This document shows positions 9,984 through 19,171 of a DNA stretch of 64,000 nucleotides, in pieces. Below the pieces are notes generated by a model that saw nothing but the letters and a program-made list of their open reading frames with translations, ran no database searches and was not told the DNA's origin. A program made the position numbers and the translations under genes. The stretch is taken from contig NC_091300.1 in the NCBI RefSeq assembly GCF_038502225.1, positions 51,581,180 to 51,645,179 on the forward strand, in the 5' to 3' direction. How positions within the stretch are numbered: the stretch's first letter is position 1; every line of letters starts with the position of its first letter. This DNA is from Cherax quadricarinatus. Its lineage: Eukaryota > Arthropoda > Malacostraca > Decapoda > Parastacidae.

Positions 9984-11193
9984 TGTTACAAAAAACGCGA
10001 TTCTAAAAGCTTAGAAATCTCCAGTGAATACTAGAAAGGACTGCCCTTCTAGCATCCAGCCTGTTACTGGGTTTTCGTAACAAGTAGTCAGTATCCTTGT
10101 CCAATTATCCATTAGAATTCAGTATAATTCAATAGTGCTTCAGGATTATAACTGGTAGGCTACTAACTAGAGAAATTAAAATTTAATAAATTTATTAATC
10201 ATTAAGTTGTCTAGAGGTATATCAAATTAAATTTATCACAGCAATCAAAATAATATCACTTCTCTCGAGTTCAATATTATTGTGCTGAAAGCACATATCA
10301 CATTTATAATTCTTAAGTACTGTCTGGTACATTAACATTTAATAAGATATTACAAATATGTACAAGTAAGTTTGTGTATGCGTGTAAGTGCTCTAAGTAG
10401 TTCACTATGTCTCACGACTCGACTAGACTTAAACAAGTGACTGACAAAGTCCTCTAATAAACTAACTTCTTGACCGACTGGCAACCAGAACAGTCTGCTT
10501 GAACAATGAAAAGAATGCTAAGCCCAATAGCCATATAACAAGCGACTGCGACACAATCAGGATCAAGGAGATAATATAACGACACTAAGTAGGGACCATC
10601 AGCACATCCTCCACAAAAGTTACAAAACTCCCATACTACTGAATCTAAGTTCAGCATAGGAAAAACCCGACTGTGACAATACACAGAAACCAGTACAAAA
10701 TTAGGTGAGAAGCTATAGCTAAGGACCTGAGATATTCAGAGTGTCTAAGCGACACACAACCTCAGTACAACGTCGAAAATCACTAAGTCTATACAATGTT
10801 CTGAGAACAGAGTTCTACAGAACTAACAAGAATAATGAGACAGACAATCTGTCCAACCACCAAGCGAGTCTAGAGCAGACTCAATACTTCAAGCGAGGTG
10901 AGGACACCCCCCCTCGATCACGTGATAGCTCCGTGGACAACTGCAGCTCAGAAGCCGGCAGAGTAACGAGCAAGGAGCGATAATTACAGTAGTTAGACAA
11001 TCAAGACTTGAACCGAGCACATAATATGTAACATCCTACCTAACAAAGGAAACTACGTCAAATAACAATATAAAGCAATACATTTACGATTTAGCTATTA
11101 TCGCAAATATAAGCAATATAAAATTATATGAAAAGGTAATATACATTATATATATACATAATAATCATTGTAACCCATTCAGGGGTTGCAACA
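9984..11193 (-). repeat. 3' LTR of the Gypsy-type element
   Basis: A 1210-bp LTR with TG...CA ends (element is on the minus strand). It matches the other LTR at about 98.5% with a few single-base indels. Small open frames inside it occur in both LTRs simply because the LTRs are duplicates. Confidence 0.95.
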
Positions 11194-11204
11194 CCATCCC
11201 CCCC
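11194..11204 (-). other. Polypurine tract
   Basis: On the minus strand GGGGGGGATGG abuts the 3' LTR. This is the expected place and composition for the plus-strand DNA primer of an LTR element. Confidence 0.75.
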
Positions 11205-11814
11205 AACACGACAGACGGTCGCACTAGGAGTTGCATTAATGTCTTTCACATTATTTCTGATTACTCATATCAATACAATTTAATATAAATATTAATTAAA
11301 GTCTCTCTTGTGCCAAGCACCTCTACAATTTCACAGCGTCCGTCACTAGGATATGCCCCTAGTACTAGGGCAGTACACAGTATCGTATCTCTGCATACTC
11401 GTGGTTATATACATCAGTGTAGAGACAGGATAGCGTAGACGAGCAGGGCACTGAGGCTCGATCATAGTAGAGGAGACTGCATTCCACTCTTAAGTAGTGG
11501 TTGTGGAATGCGAGGCAGTATGAACATCTGAGTATGAAACAGCTTAAGGTGTGTAGTGAGGGGGGGTTCTGCGACAGGACAGTGTTGTGTCACGCAGTAC
11601 ATCACCCGCACCACACTACCCACTCAACACTCAGCTTATGTCTCCTCCTCACACAACAATACTGTGAATACATAAATATAATAATTAGACATGACATGAG
11701 TATATATAGTTAATATGGGCTGGAGGGATTAAGATACTTTACTGAATTTGACATAGCAAGTAACAAAAGGTATTTGGGCATAAAATTACGTTAATTTAAT
11801 GTAACTGATAATTA
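11205..11814 (-). other. 3' non-coding region of the Gypsy-type element
   Basis: About 610 bp between the pol stop and the polypurine tract. No domain is recognised on either strand. Confidence 0.6.
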
Positions 11815-14742
11815 TTAAGGACGAGACAGAGCGTCAGCAATTTCATTACAATGACCACTTATGTGTTTTATACTAATAGAATAAGGTTGGATTCTGAGGG
11901 CCCACCTCATGATCCAAGCATTTTTACTCTTCATAGTATTTATATAAGTGAGTGGATTGTGGTCTGAAAAAACGTTAATTTTAAATGGGGAAGTGCCCAA
12001 ATACACGTCAAAATGTTCCAAGGACACCACAAGAGCTAGAGCCTCTTTCTCAATAGTGGCATAATTTTTCTGGTGTCGTTTAAGCTTAGATGAATAGTAA
12101 CATATAGGATGGAGAATGTCAGTGGATGTTGACTGTTGGAGTAGCACAGCACCCACTGCATAACCACTCGCATCTATATGTAAAAAGAAGGGAAGATTGA
12201 AATTTGGACTTTTCAACACAGGAGCAGAGGAGAGCAAACGTTTCAACCTTTTGAACGAGTCTGAACAATCTCTAGTCCAGGTGAACTGAACTTTGCTACT
12301 AGTAAGCTCAGTGAGAGGAGCTGCAATCTGAGAAAAGTTTGGACAGAACCTGCGATAATATCCTGCCATACCCAGGAATCCCTGTACTCCTTTCCTATCC
12401 TGTGGCACTGGAAATTCAGAAATTGCACGAACCTTAGCCTCAATAGGAGCATCCTCACATTGGCCGATACAAAAGCCTAGATAGGTAATCTTGGCTTGAC
12501 CAAAACTACATTTAGCTAAGTTAACAGTGAAGTTGTAGTGCGCCAGTCTCTCAAACAATGCTCTGAGACGCGTCAAGTGCTGTTCCCACTCGTCACTGTA
12601 CACCACTAAGTCGTCAAGGTAGGCTTCTACTCCTTCTAAGTTGTGGGTCAACTCGTTCATTATATGTTGGAATGAAGAAGCTGCGTTACATAGGCCGAAG
12701 GGGGTGACGAGGTAGTTAAACAATCCATCTTGAACAGTAAAAGCAGATATTTCTTGATCGCGTTCAGTAAGCGGGACTTGATAATAGCCTCGTAAGAGAT
12801 CTAAACGGCTGACAAACTGGGCTCCTGACACACGATCAATAAGGTCGTCAATGCGAGGTAGAGGATAACCATCAGGCAAGGTGACAGAGTTCACTTTCCT
12901 GTAATCAGTGCACATCCTGAAACTACCGTCAGGTTTAGGCACTAAAATACAGGGAGATGCCCATGGACTTTTACTGCGCTCAATAAGTCCGTGAGATAAC
13001 AGAAAATCAACCTCTTCTCTCAATGCTTTATGCTTCGTTGGACTCATTCTATATGGTGATTGCTTAATGGGTGATGCTTCCTGTACATCAACGTCATGTA
13101 CACCCAGAGTACAACGTTTAGGAACATCACCGAACAATTCAGGGAAATGCAAAATCATGTTTTTAATATCACCAGCTTTCTCAATCCCAAGGTTACTAAG
13201 AAAATCGTCTAGTGACTGTAGAGTCACAGAATTTTCTAAACGCACCTCTATACCTCTAGAGATGTCAGGTGGACTGACGTTTTCTTCCTCTGTCCTAGGA
13301 AGAATAGAAGTAGTAGGTAGAGGACTAGCGTAGTATGCCTTAAGCTGGTTAACATGGTACACATGATTAGATTTCTTTTTCCCAGGCGTACATACCAAAT
13401 AATTTACGTCGCTAAGCTTTTTCACTACTTGCAGGGGACCATCATACCTGGCTTGTAGAGCATGACCTGGTACTAATTTCCGAGCCATCACCTTATCTCC
13501 TGCTTTAAAAGAACGAGAGACAGCACGCTTGTCATAATGTTGCTTCATTCTAGCTTGGGCTGAAACTAGGTTCTTCGAAGCTAGTTCTCTAGCGGCTGTC
13601 AAATGTTGCTGCATTAATGAAGGTGAAGTACTCAATGATGGATTTGATTTTCCTGTCCACACGTCTTTCAACACTGCAAGAGGACCACGCACTTGGTGTC
13701 CGAATATTAATTCAAACGGACTAAATCCGAGACTTTCTTGTTCACTTTCTCTCATAGCGAACAGAAGAAAAGGTATACCCTCATCCCAGTCTCTAGAAAA
13801 ATGTTCACAATAAGCTCTCATCATGGACTTCAATGTCTGATGAAATCTCTCTAGAGCCCCTTGTGACTGTGGATGATAACTGGTTGAAAGTACAGACTTT
13901 ATTCCTAGGTGGGATAATGCTTCTCGAAAGATCTTAGAAGTGAAATTAGATCCCTGATCTGATTGTATCTCTCGTGGCAATCCAACCTGGGAGAAAAATT
14001 TCATCAGCGCTCTCACAATATCACGAGCATTAATTTTTCTCATAGGAATAGCTTCGGGATAGCGTGTTGCAGTGTCCATAATAGTAAATAAGTATTGGTT
14101 TCCTAGTTTGGTTCTAGGCAAAGGACCAACACAATCAATAATAAGACGTGAAAATGGTTCACCATGCACGGTGATAGGAATGAGAGGCGCAGGTGGAGGT
14201 GTGTGCGCTGGCTTGCCTGTCACTTGACACACGTGGCAACGTCGCACATGATCAGCAACTGTTTCCTTCATCTTTGGCCAAGTAAAATGTTTTGCCAGTT
14301 TACCGAGTGTCTTCTTGACACCCAAATGTCCTCCTATGGGACTATTGTGAGCAAACTCAATGGCTTGTTCACGAAATGTAACTGGTAACACTACTAGATC
14401 CTTGACTGTGGTGGAAACACTATCAGCTGACAACTTGCATGTATTTTTCTCCATCAGTACACCGTTACTATAATAGTAACAATTATCGAGATCCTTTGCT
14501 TCACTCTCGGTAACTGCTATATCTCTCAGTCTTTCCAGTGACTGAAAAACAAATTGATCCTTGATTAAATCATCATGAGTTAGAAATTTAACATCAGTTG
14601 TGTCCTGACTAGGTTGATGACCAGGGGGAGTCAGTGTTAATGACCCTGGGCGCAGAGCGTCACTAAACAACATATTCAACCCCAAATCATTGTCATCAAC
14701 TAATTCAACAGGAGACAAGGATGGTTGTTGTATCTTTGACAT
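11815..14742 (-). CDS. pol: Pol polyprotein: integrase, then reverse transcriptase and RNase H
   Basis: The integrase comes first: an HHCC zinc finger (about residues 130-172, GHLGVKKTL to CHVCQ), a D,D35E catalytic core (IIDCVGPLP about 202; SDQGSNF; GALERFH, with 35 residues between the last Asp and Glu), then a GPY/F-type module (YDGPLQVVKKL). The reverse transcriptase follows (from about 560), with SRLDLLRGYYQVPL and the catalytic YLDDLVVYS (about 710). RNase H starts near 857 (LHIDASGYAVGAVLL) and the protein ends HISGHCNEIADALSRP. It is open throughout. The first ATG is at 14742, but the same frame is open back to the stop at 14803-14805, so pol is probably part of a longer polyprotein. 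Integrase upstream of RT is Copia-like order with Gypsy-like sequences. Confidence 0.95.
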   Translation of the reverse strand: MSKIQQPSLSPVELVDDNDLGLNMLFSDALRPGSLTLTPPGHQPSQDTTDVKFLTHDDLIKDQFVFQSLERLRDIAVTESEAKDLDNCYYYSNGVLMEKNTCKLSADSVSTTVKDLVVLPVTFREQAIEFAHNSPIGGHLGVKKTLGKLAKHFTWPKMKETVADHVRRCHVCQVTGKPAHTPPPAPLIPITVHGEPFSRLIIDCVGPLPRTKLGNQYLFTIMDTATRYPEAIPMRKINARDIVRALMKFFSQVGLPREIQSDQGSNFTSKIFREALSHLGIKSVLSTSYHPQSQGALERFHQTLKSMMRAYCEHFSRDWDEGIPFLLFAMRESEQESLGFSPFELIFGHQVRGPLAVLKDVWTGKSNPSLSTSPSLMQQHLTAARELASKNLVSAQARMKQHYDKRAVSRSFKAGDKVMARKLVPGHALQARYDGPLQVVKKLSDVNYLVCTPGKKKSNHVYHVNQLKAYYASPLPTTSILPRTEEENVSPPDISRGIEVRLENSVTLQSLDDFLSNLGIEKAGDIKNMILHFPELFGDVPKRCTLGVHDVDVQEASPIKQSPYRMSPTKHKALREEVDFLLSHGLIERSKSPWASPCILVPKPDGSFRMCTDYRKVNSVTLPDGYPLPRIDDLIDRVSGAQFVSRLDLLRGYYQVPLTERDQEISAFTVQDGLFNYLVTPFGLCNAASSFQHIMNELTHNLEGVEAYLDDLVVYSDEWEQHLTRLRALFERLAHYNFTVNLAKCSFGQAKITYLGFCIGQCEDAPIEAKVRAISEFPVPQDRKGVQGFLGMAGYYRRFCPNFSQIAAPLTELTSSKVQFTWTRDCSDSFKRLKRLLSSAPVLKSPNFNLPFFLHIDASGYAVGAVLLQQSTSTDILHPICYYSSKLKRHQKNYATIEKEALALVVSLEHFDVYLGTSPFKINVFSDHNPLTYINTMKSKNAWIMRWALRIQPYSISIKHISGHCNEIADALSRP

Positions 14743-14802
14743 AACTCTAGTAATTGCGCTGAGAGGAAATAAAATAGGTTTCTCTCTACAAACTTCAATG
14801 GC

Positions 14803-14805
14803 CTA
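14803..14805 (-). other. In-frame TAG between protease and pol
   Basis: A single TAG interrupts an otherwise continuous protease-pol frame; 20 sense codons separate it from the first pol ATG. It could be a nonsense change or a recoded stop. I see no strong stop-context signal here. Confidence 0.7.
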
Positions 14806-15204
14806 ATTACCATCAGTGTTATTATCAATCACAAGTGGTTCTTTACATATACCAGCATGAAGGATATCGTTCCCTATCAACAAGTCCACTGACCTGATGG
14901 GAAATACACCACTCCATATACCCACTGAAATATAACCAGTATAATACCTTGTTTCAATATAAACTTTGAGCAGAGGCACTTTTATAACAGCCCCTCCATA
15001 GGCTTCTAACAATACATCTATCTTGCAATAGGTATCGTCAATTATGGGCAGTACATCTTCTCTTAATAACGTGAGATAACTGCCAGTGTCTCTGAAAGTA
15101 ACTATCTCAGTTAGATGTGATTCGTCAAGTCCTATTCTGCCTCTTGAAAAGTAAGGACTCATCGCTGAACGAATCTTTTCGTCAGATACACTTTCTGACG
15201 CTAG
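14803..15204 (-). CDS. pro: Retroviral-type aspartic protease segment
   Basis: This frame lies between the gag stop and pol and is in the same frame as both. It carries the active-site triad in TFRDTGSYLTLL (Asp-Thr-Gly) and the late hydrophobic-Gly motif DLLIGNDI, as in dimeric retropepsins that mature Gag and Pol. There is an ATG at 15162, but the codons before it (back to 15204) are also open and continue from gag, so it is more likely translated as an extension than from its own start. It ends in TAG at 14803-14805; the following codons remain open into pol. Whether that TAG is recoded or a nonsense mutation is open. Confidence 0.85.
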   Translation of the reverse strand, partial: LASESVSDEKIRSAMSPYFSRGRIGLDESHLTEIVTFRDTGSYLTLLREDVLPIIDDTYCKIDVLLEAYGGAVIKVPLLKVYIETRYYTGYISVGIWSGVFPIRSVDLLIGNDILHAGICKEPLVIDNNTDGN

Positions 15205-15207
15205 TCA
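15200..15207 (-). other. gag stop in readthrough context (TGA CTAGC)
   Basis: The gag frame stops at TGA (15205-15207) directly followed by CTAG, and the same frame is open into the protease. UGA CUA(G) is an established leaky-stop context in several RNA viruses and animal mRNAs. It would give a gag-protease(-pol) extension by stop-codon readthrough. This is inferred from context only. Confidence 0.6.
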
Positions 15208-16752
15208 TCTATCCTGAGTAACATTATCTAAAACAGTTGGATCAGAGGTATTGCTAGGATTTTGGTGTCTTTGTTGCTCGGAAGAGGATACGACTTGAGT
15301 GGGGGCGCCAACCGCACGACTGCTTCTCGTATCTCTTTCTAATTTATAGCAATACTCTCTAGCATGTCCTTTCCTGTTACAATAGGTACATTTAACTTTC
15401 TTCTTCTCGATACCAGATTTCTGTCTAGCCACAGAGACAGATTCAGGATTGTGAGTTTTCCTGGTAAAGGTACGAGAAGTTACAGTAGCAGGTACATCAG
15501 ACCGGCAATGAGCAGCTGATTTAGGTTGCCAACTTCTAGGACAATTTTTAGTTAACTTGTTTCTGTGTGTTTTAGTACGTACAAGTTTGTGAGAAATCTC
15601 GTAATTGTCTGCTAATGCTGCAGTTTCCTGAATATCCGAGGTAGTATGATCGATCAGATATTCTTGTATGTCAGCAGGCATACAGTTGTTAAACTCTTCG
15701 TGTAGTAACAACTGAACAAGACTGTCATAGTTGTTACATTTGGCAGCCCTACACCACCTCTGAAATGCAACTTTTTTCTCACGAGCAAACTCTACACAAG
15801 TTTGATCTTGTCGTCGTTGTAACGTACGAAATACTCTTTGATAACTTACAGGTAACAAGTTATATGTCTCTAGAATAGTTTGTTTGACAGCGTCATAACT
15901 AATGTACTTGGTAAATGGCAAAGCTGCAGTACAGGTTTGAGCTCTTCCCATCAAAGCAGTATGCAACAATGTTGCCCAGTGCTTAAGTGGCCAGTTCATA
16001 GCACGTGCCTGGTTCTCAAACACATCAAAATATGTGTCTAAGTCACTTTCAAAAAACTTAGGAACCATAGATGCAGCTTTCTGCACATTAAATGTGTCCT
16101 GTGATCTATCAGTCTGTTGTCTTAACAGACGAGCATTTTCTCGTTGGAAATCTTCTTCGTTCAATTTCCTCTGTGCCTCTATTTGTGCAGTCTGTAACAT
16201 AATGAGGCGTTCAAACCTCTCAAACTGTTCCTGAGAGATAGGACCAGTAGGTAATGGAGGAGTAGGGAAATTAACATGTCTTTCTGGACTGTCCTTAGGT
16301 CGGACACATCGTCCAGCAGTCTCTAGATTGTCTAGATCTGGTCTAGGATAAGTAGACACAGGTGTATCATACACTGTACTAGTATTAGGCTGTGTCATAC
16401 TACCAGCTATACTCTGTACTATAGTGTCAGTGAAGGAAGGAGCGAGCGAGAACTGAGCTACACTAGGCTCAGACACTTCTGCAGTAGTTGCTCTCTCTTC
16501 TAAGTAATCAAATAGAGTCATGCTTCCTAATTGTGACACTAGGCTTTCTGAATCTGAATCATAATCAGACATCTCTGTATGAGCAGGAGACAATATATCT
16601 TTAATTAATGCTCTGACAGTTTCTGCTGTGTAATTCCTGTTATACGTCACACCGAGATATTTGGCTACTTGCCAACACGTCTGAAGTTTTAATGTACTTA
16701 ACTCAGACAAAGTCAGAGTATCAATTAACTGTTTCACTTTGGCATACATCAC
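15205..16752 (-). CDS. gag: Gag polyprotein with CCHC zinc knuckle (515 aa)
   Basis: The structural protein forms the particle and packages the RNA. Near the C-terminus (about residue 455) there is a single retroviral zinc knuckle, CTYCNRKGHAREYC (C-x2-C-x4-H-x4-C). Upstream, residues 190-400 have the look of a capsid region (VPKFFESDLDTYFDVFE, then RAMNWPLKHWATLLHTAL), as in Gypsy Gags where a Trp-rich helix follows. The start is the ATG at 16752, about 265 nt inside the primer site. The first 150 residues are Ser/Thr-rich with no known domain. It is intact, and the frame continues past its TGA into the protease. Confidence 0.92.
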   Translation of the reverse strand: MMYAKVKQLIDTLTLSELSTLKLQTCWQVAKYLGVTYNRNYTAETVRALIKDILSPAHTEMSDYDSDSESLVSQLGSMTLFDYLEERATTAEVSEPSVAQFSLAPSFTDTIVQSIAGSMTQPNTSTVYDTPVSTYPRPDLDNLETAGRCVRPKDSPERHVNFPTPPLPTGPISQEQFERFERLIMLQTAQIEAQRKLNEEDFQRENARLLRQQTDRSQDTFNVQKAASMVPKFFESDLDTYFDVFENQARAMNWPLKHWATLLHTALMGRAQTCTAALPFTKYISYDAVKQTILETYNLLPVSYQRVFRTLQRRQDQTCVEFAREKKVAFQRWCRAAKCNNYDSLVQLLLHEEFNNCMPADIQEYLIDHTTSDIQETAALADNYEISHKLVRTKTHRNKLTKNCPRSWQPKSAAHCRSDVPATVTSRTFTRKTHNPESVSVARQKSGIEKKKVKCTYCNRKGHAREYCYKLERDTRSSRAVGAPTQVVSSSEQQRHQNPSNTSDPTVLDNVTQDR

Positions 16753-17017
16753 GAAAATAATTGTACTACGAGAGAGTGATTATGGGAAACTATAATCCTA
16801 ATAGGAATTTTAGTGTTAGTTGTCTTAGAGCTAGAGCTCATAAACAGTATTTCCATCTCCTTGGATCAAGAGACTCAGTCAGGTACATACATCCACCTGG
16901 TATGTTGTACAAGACTAAACTCAAAGTCTTCAGATTAGGAAAGTACTCAAAGTGTTTGATCATAGATTCACTAGTATGTCAAACTGGACAATTTCTCCAA
17001 CACCTTGGATCAAGAGC
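16753..17017 (-). other. 5' leader of the Gypsy-type element
   Basis: About 265 nt between the primer site and the gag ATG. It should contain the packaging signal but nothing specific is visible. Confidence 0.6.
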
Positions 17018-17035
17018 ATCCCGGACAGGCCCCCA
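17018..17035 (-). other. Primer-binding site, tRNA-Pro-like
   Basis: Two bases inside the 5' LTR, the minus strand reads TGGGGGCCTGTCCGGGAT. It begins TGG, complementary to a tRNA CCA end, and matches 16 of 18 bases of the classical retroviral tRNA-Pro primer site. Which tRNA is used depends on this species' tRNA sequence. Confidence 0.8.
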
Positions 17036-17037
17036 TT

Positions 17038-18246
17038 TGTTACAAAAAACGCGATTCTAAAAGCTTAGAAATCTCCAGTGAATACTAGAAAGGACTGCCC
17101 TTCTAGCATCCAGCCTGTTACTGGGTTTTCGTAACAAGTAGTCAGTATCCTTGTCCAATTATCCATTAGAATTCAGTATAATTCAATAGTGCTTCAGGAT
17201 TACATCTGGTAGGCTACTAACTAGAGAAATTAAAATTTAATAAATTTATTAATCATTAAGTTGTCTAGAGGTATATCAAATTAAATTAATCACAGTAATC
17301 AAAATAATATCACTTCTCTCGAGTTCAATATTATTGTGCTGAAAGCACATATCACATTTATAATTCTTAAGTACCGTCTGGTACATTAACATTTAATAAG
17401 ATATTACAAATATGTACAAGTAAGTTTGTGTATGCGTGTAAGTGCTCTAAGTAGTTCACTATGTCTCACGACTCGACAGACTTAAACAAGTGACTGACAA
17501 AGTCCTCTAATAAACTAACTTCTTGACCGACTGGCAACCAGAACAGTCTGCTTGAACAATGAAAAGAATGCTAAGCCCAATAGCCATATAACAAGCGACT
17601 GCGACACAATCAAGATTAAGGAGATAATATAACGACACTAAGTAGGGACCATCAGCAGATCCTCCACAAAAGTTACAAAACTCCCATACTACTGAATCTA
17701 ACTTCAGCATAGGAAAAACCCGACTGTGACAATACACAGAAACCAGTACAAAATTAGGTAAGAAGCTATAGCTAAGAACCTGAGATATTCAGAGTGTCTA
17801 AGCGACACACAACCTCAGTACAACGTCGAAAATCACTAAGTCTATACAATGTTCTGAGAACAGAGTTCTACAGAACTAACAAGAATAATGAGACAGACAA
17901 TCTGTCCAACCACCAAGCGAGTCTAGAGCAGACTCAATACTTCAAGCGAGGTGAGACACCCCCCCTCGATCACGTGATAGCTCCGTGGACAACTGCAGCT
18001 CAGAAGCCGCACAGAGTAACGAGCAAGGAGCGATAATTACAGTAGTTAGACAATCAAGACTTGAACTGAGCACATAATATGTAACATCCTACGTAACAAA
18101 GGAAACTACGTCAAATAACAATATAAAGCAATACATTTACGATTTAGCTATTATCGCAAATATAAGCAATATAAAATTATATGAAAAGGTAATATACATT
18201 ATATATATACATAATAATCATTGTAACCCATTCAGGGGTTGCAACA
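17038..18246 (-). repeat. 5' LTR of the Gypsy-type element
   Basis: A 1209-bp copy of the LTR at 9984-11193 with the same termini; promoter and RNA start should be here. Most differences from the other LTR are single substitutions, plus three or so one-base indels. Confidence 0.95.
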
Positions 18247-18251
18247 TAATG

Positions 18252-19021
18252 TTATAGTGTCGACCCAGGTTAGCTGCGCATTATAAATGTGATATACTGA
18301 ATGAAGCTCAAATCTTCTTGAGAACTGGTTGTACATTAGCTCTGGCGTTTAATCCTAGCAGATATGTATTGGCGCATCTATTGACGAGTGGATGTAAGTA
18401 AATGATATGAGAAAAAGAGTGATGAGGAGAAGGTAAATTGAAAAAAAATATCTTATGCATTTAGTGTCAATGCTCACAATAATATCTTGTCCCTTTGTTT
18501 CAATGCCGCATTATAGACTAATGCAATAATTCCCCCATTTAATGTTGTTTTATTGCAATAGATTCATTTCTTATATCACACTATGATGAATTTTGTTTAT
18601 GAACGAATGTAGTAATTCCAAAAAGTTATCGAGCTGGTAAGACTTAGTTGGTGAAATATCATGACTATTGTGATGTGGACTACGGTAACTGCGGGAACCT
18701 CCAGACCGAGGGACTGAATCGCAATTACTGCCTTGAATAAACGTTATAATATGCATCATATGTTTTTATTCACCCTCCAACCAGAGGGCCCCAGGTAAGA
18801 AGACAGAAGAAAGAAGAAGATGAACGACACCCCCACCCGGGTGGCCACCACCGGGTCGCCATCTGAAGAAGACCCGGACCGGAAGTACCGGCGAACCTAC
18901 ATGAATATATTTTTATACCACTGATGAAATATGTTTCAAGATTGTGTGATATTATTAATAGTGAGACTAGTAACTAATAGTATATATGCAATTAGATCAC
19001 AGTCAACAGGTGATACCAGAA
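18252..19021. other. Non-coding stretch, nothing recognised
   Basis: Continuation of the pre-insertion locus. No convincing gene. A GC-richer phrase at 18825-18895 (cacccgggtggccaccaccg) stands out from AT-rich surroundings but has no assigned identity. Confidence 0.5.
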
Positions 19022-19053
19022 TATGCAAAACAACAACTGTTAAAGGATAGTGA

Positions 19054-19095
19054 AATTCCAAGTGCTTTCGTGACTTCTCACATTATCAAGGAACT
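19054..19095 (-). ncRNA. Hammerhead ribozyme-like motif (left arm)
   Basis: The mirror copy of the motif at 19098-19139, with identical core and helices, read on the minus strand. Confidence 0.65.
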
Positions 19096-19097
19096 AT

Positions 19098-19139
19098 AGT
19101 TCCTTGATAATGTGAGAAGTCACGAAAGTGCTTGGAATT
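19098..19139 (+). ncRNA. Hammerhead ribozyme-like motif (right arm)
   Basis: The core is TTGATAA, then a 4-bp helix II (GTGA, loop GAAG, TCAC), then GAAA, a short self-complementary stem III (AGTGCT with two G-U pairs), a U at the cleavage position, and a 6-bp helix I closing AGTTCC with GGAATT. The usual C3-G8 pair of the CUGAUGA box is replaced by U3-A8, a compensated change. Very short stem III types are known from PLEs and are thought to act as dimers. Activity is inferred. Confidence 0.65.
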
Positions 19140-19171
19140 TCGCTATCCTTTCACAGTGGTTGTTTTGCATA

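Larger units (their letters stand above)
9984..18246 (-). mobile_element. Full-length Ty3/Gypsy-type LTR retrotransposon with integrase-before-RT pol
   Basis: The element is bounded by LTRs at 9984-11193 and 17038-18246 that begin TGTTACA and end GCAACA, and is flanked by a 5-bp duplication TAATG (9979-9983 and 18247-18251). Transcription runs on the minus strand: 5' LTR, primer site, gag, protease, pol (integrase then RT-RNase H), about 610 bp of 3' non-coding DNA, polypurine tract, 3' LTR. The LTRs differ at roughly 17-20 positions of 1210 by eye, so insertion is fairly recent. The pol order matches the Gmr1-type group described from deuterostomes and is unusual for Gypsy. Two stop codons separate the three coding segments in one frame. 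Confidence 0.95.
19022..19171. repeat. 150-bp palindrome with almost no loop
   Basis: The two ~75-bp arms are near-perfect inverted copies meeting at gaacta|tagttc (centre 19096/19097). Mismatches are confined mostly to the outer third. Each arm encodes a hammerhead-like motif reading outward. Confidence 0.95.

Noticed and set aside
10454..10684. 76-codon minus-strand frame, also at 17507-17737
   Set aside because: Present twice only because the LTR is duplicated; no homology or start signal.
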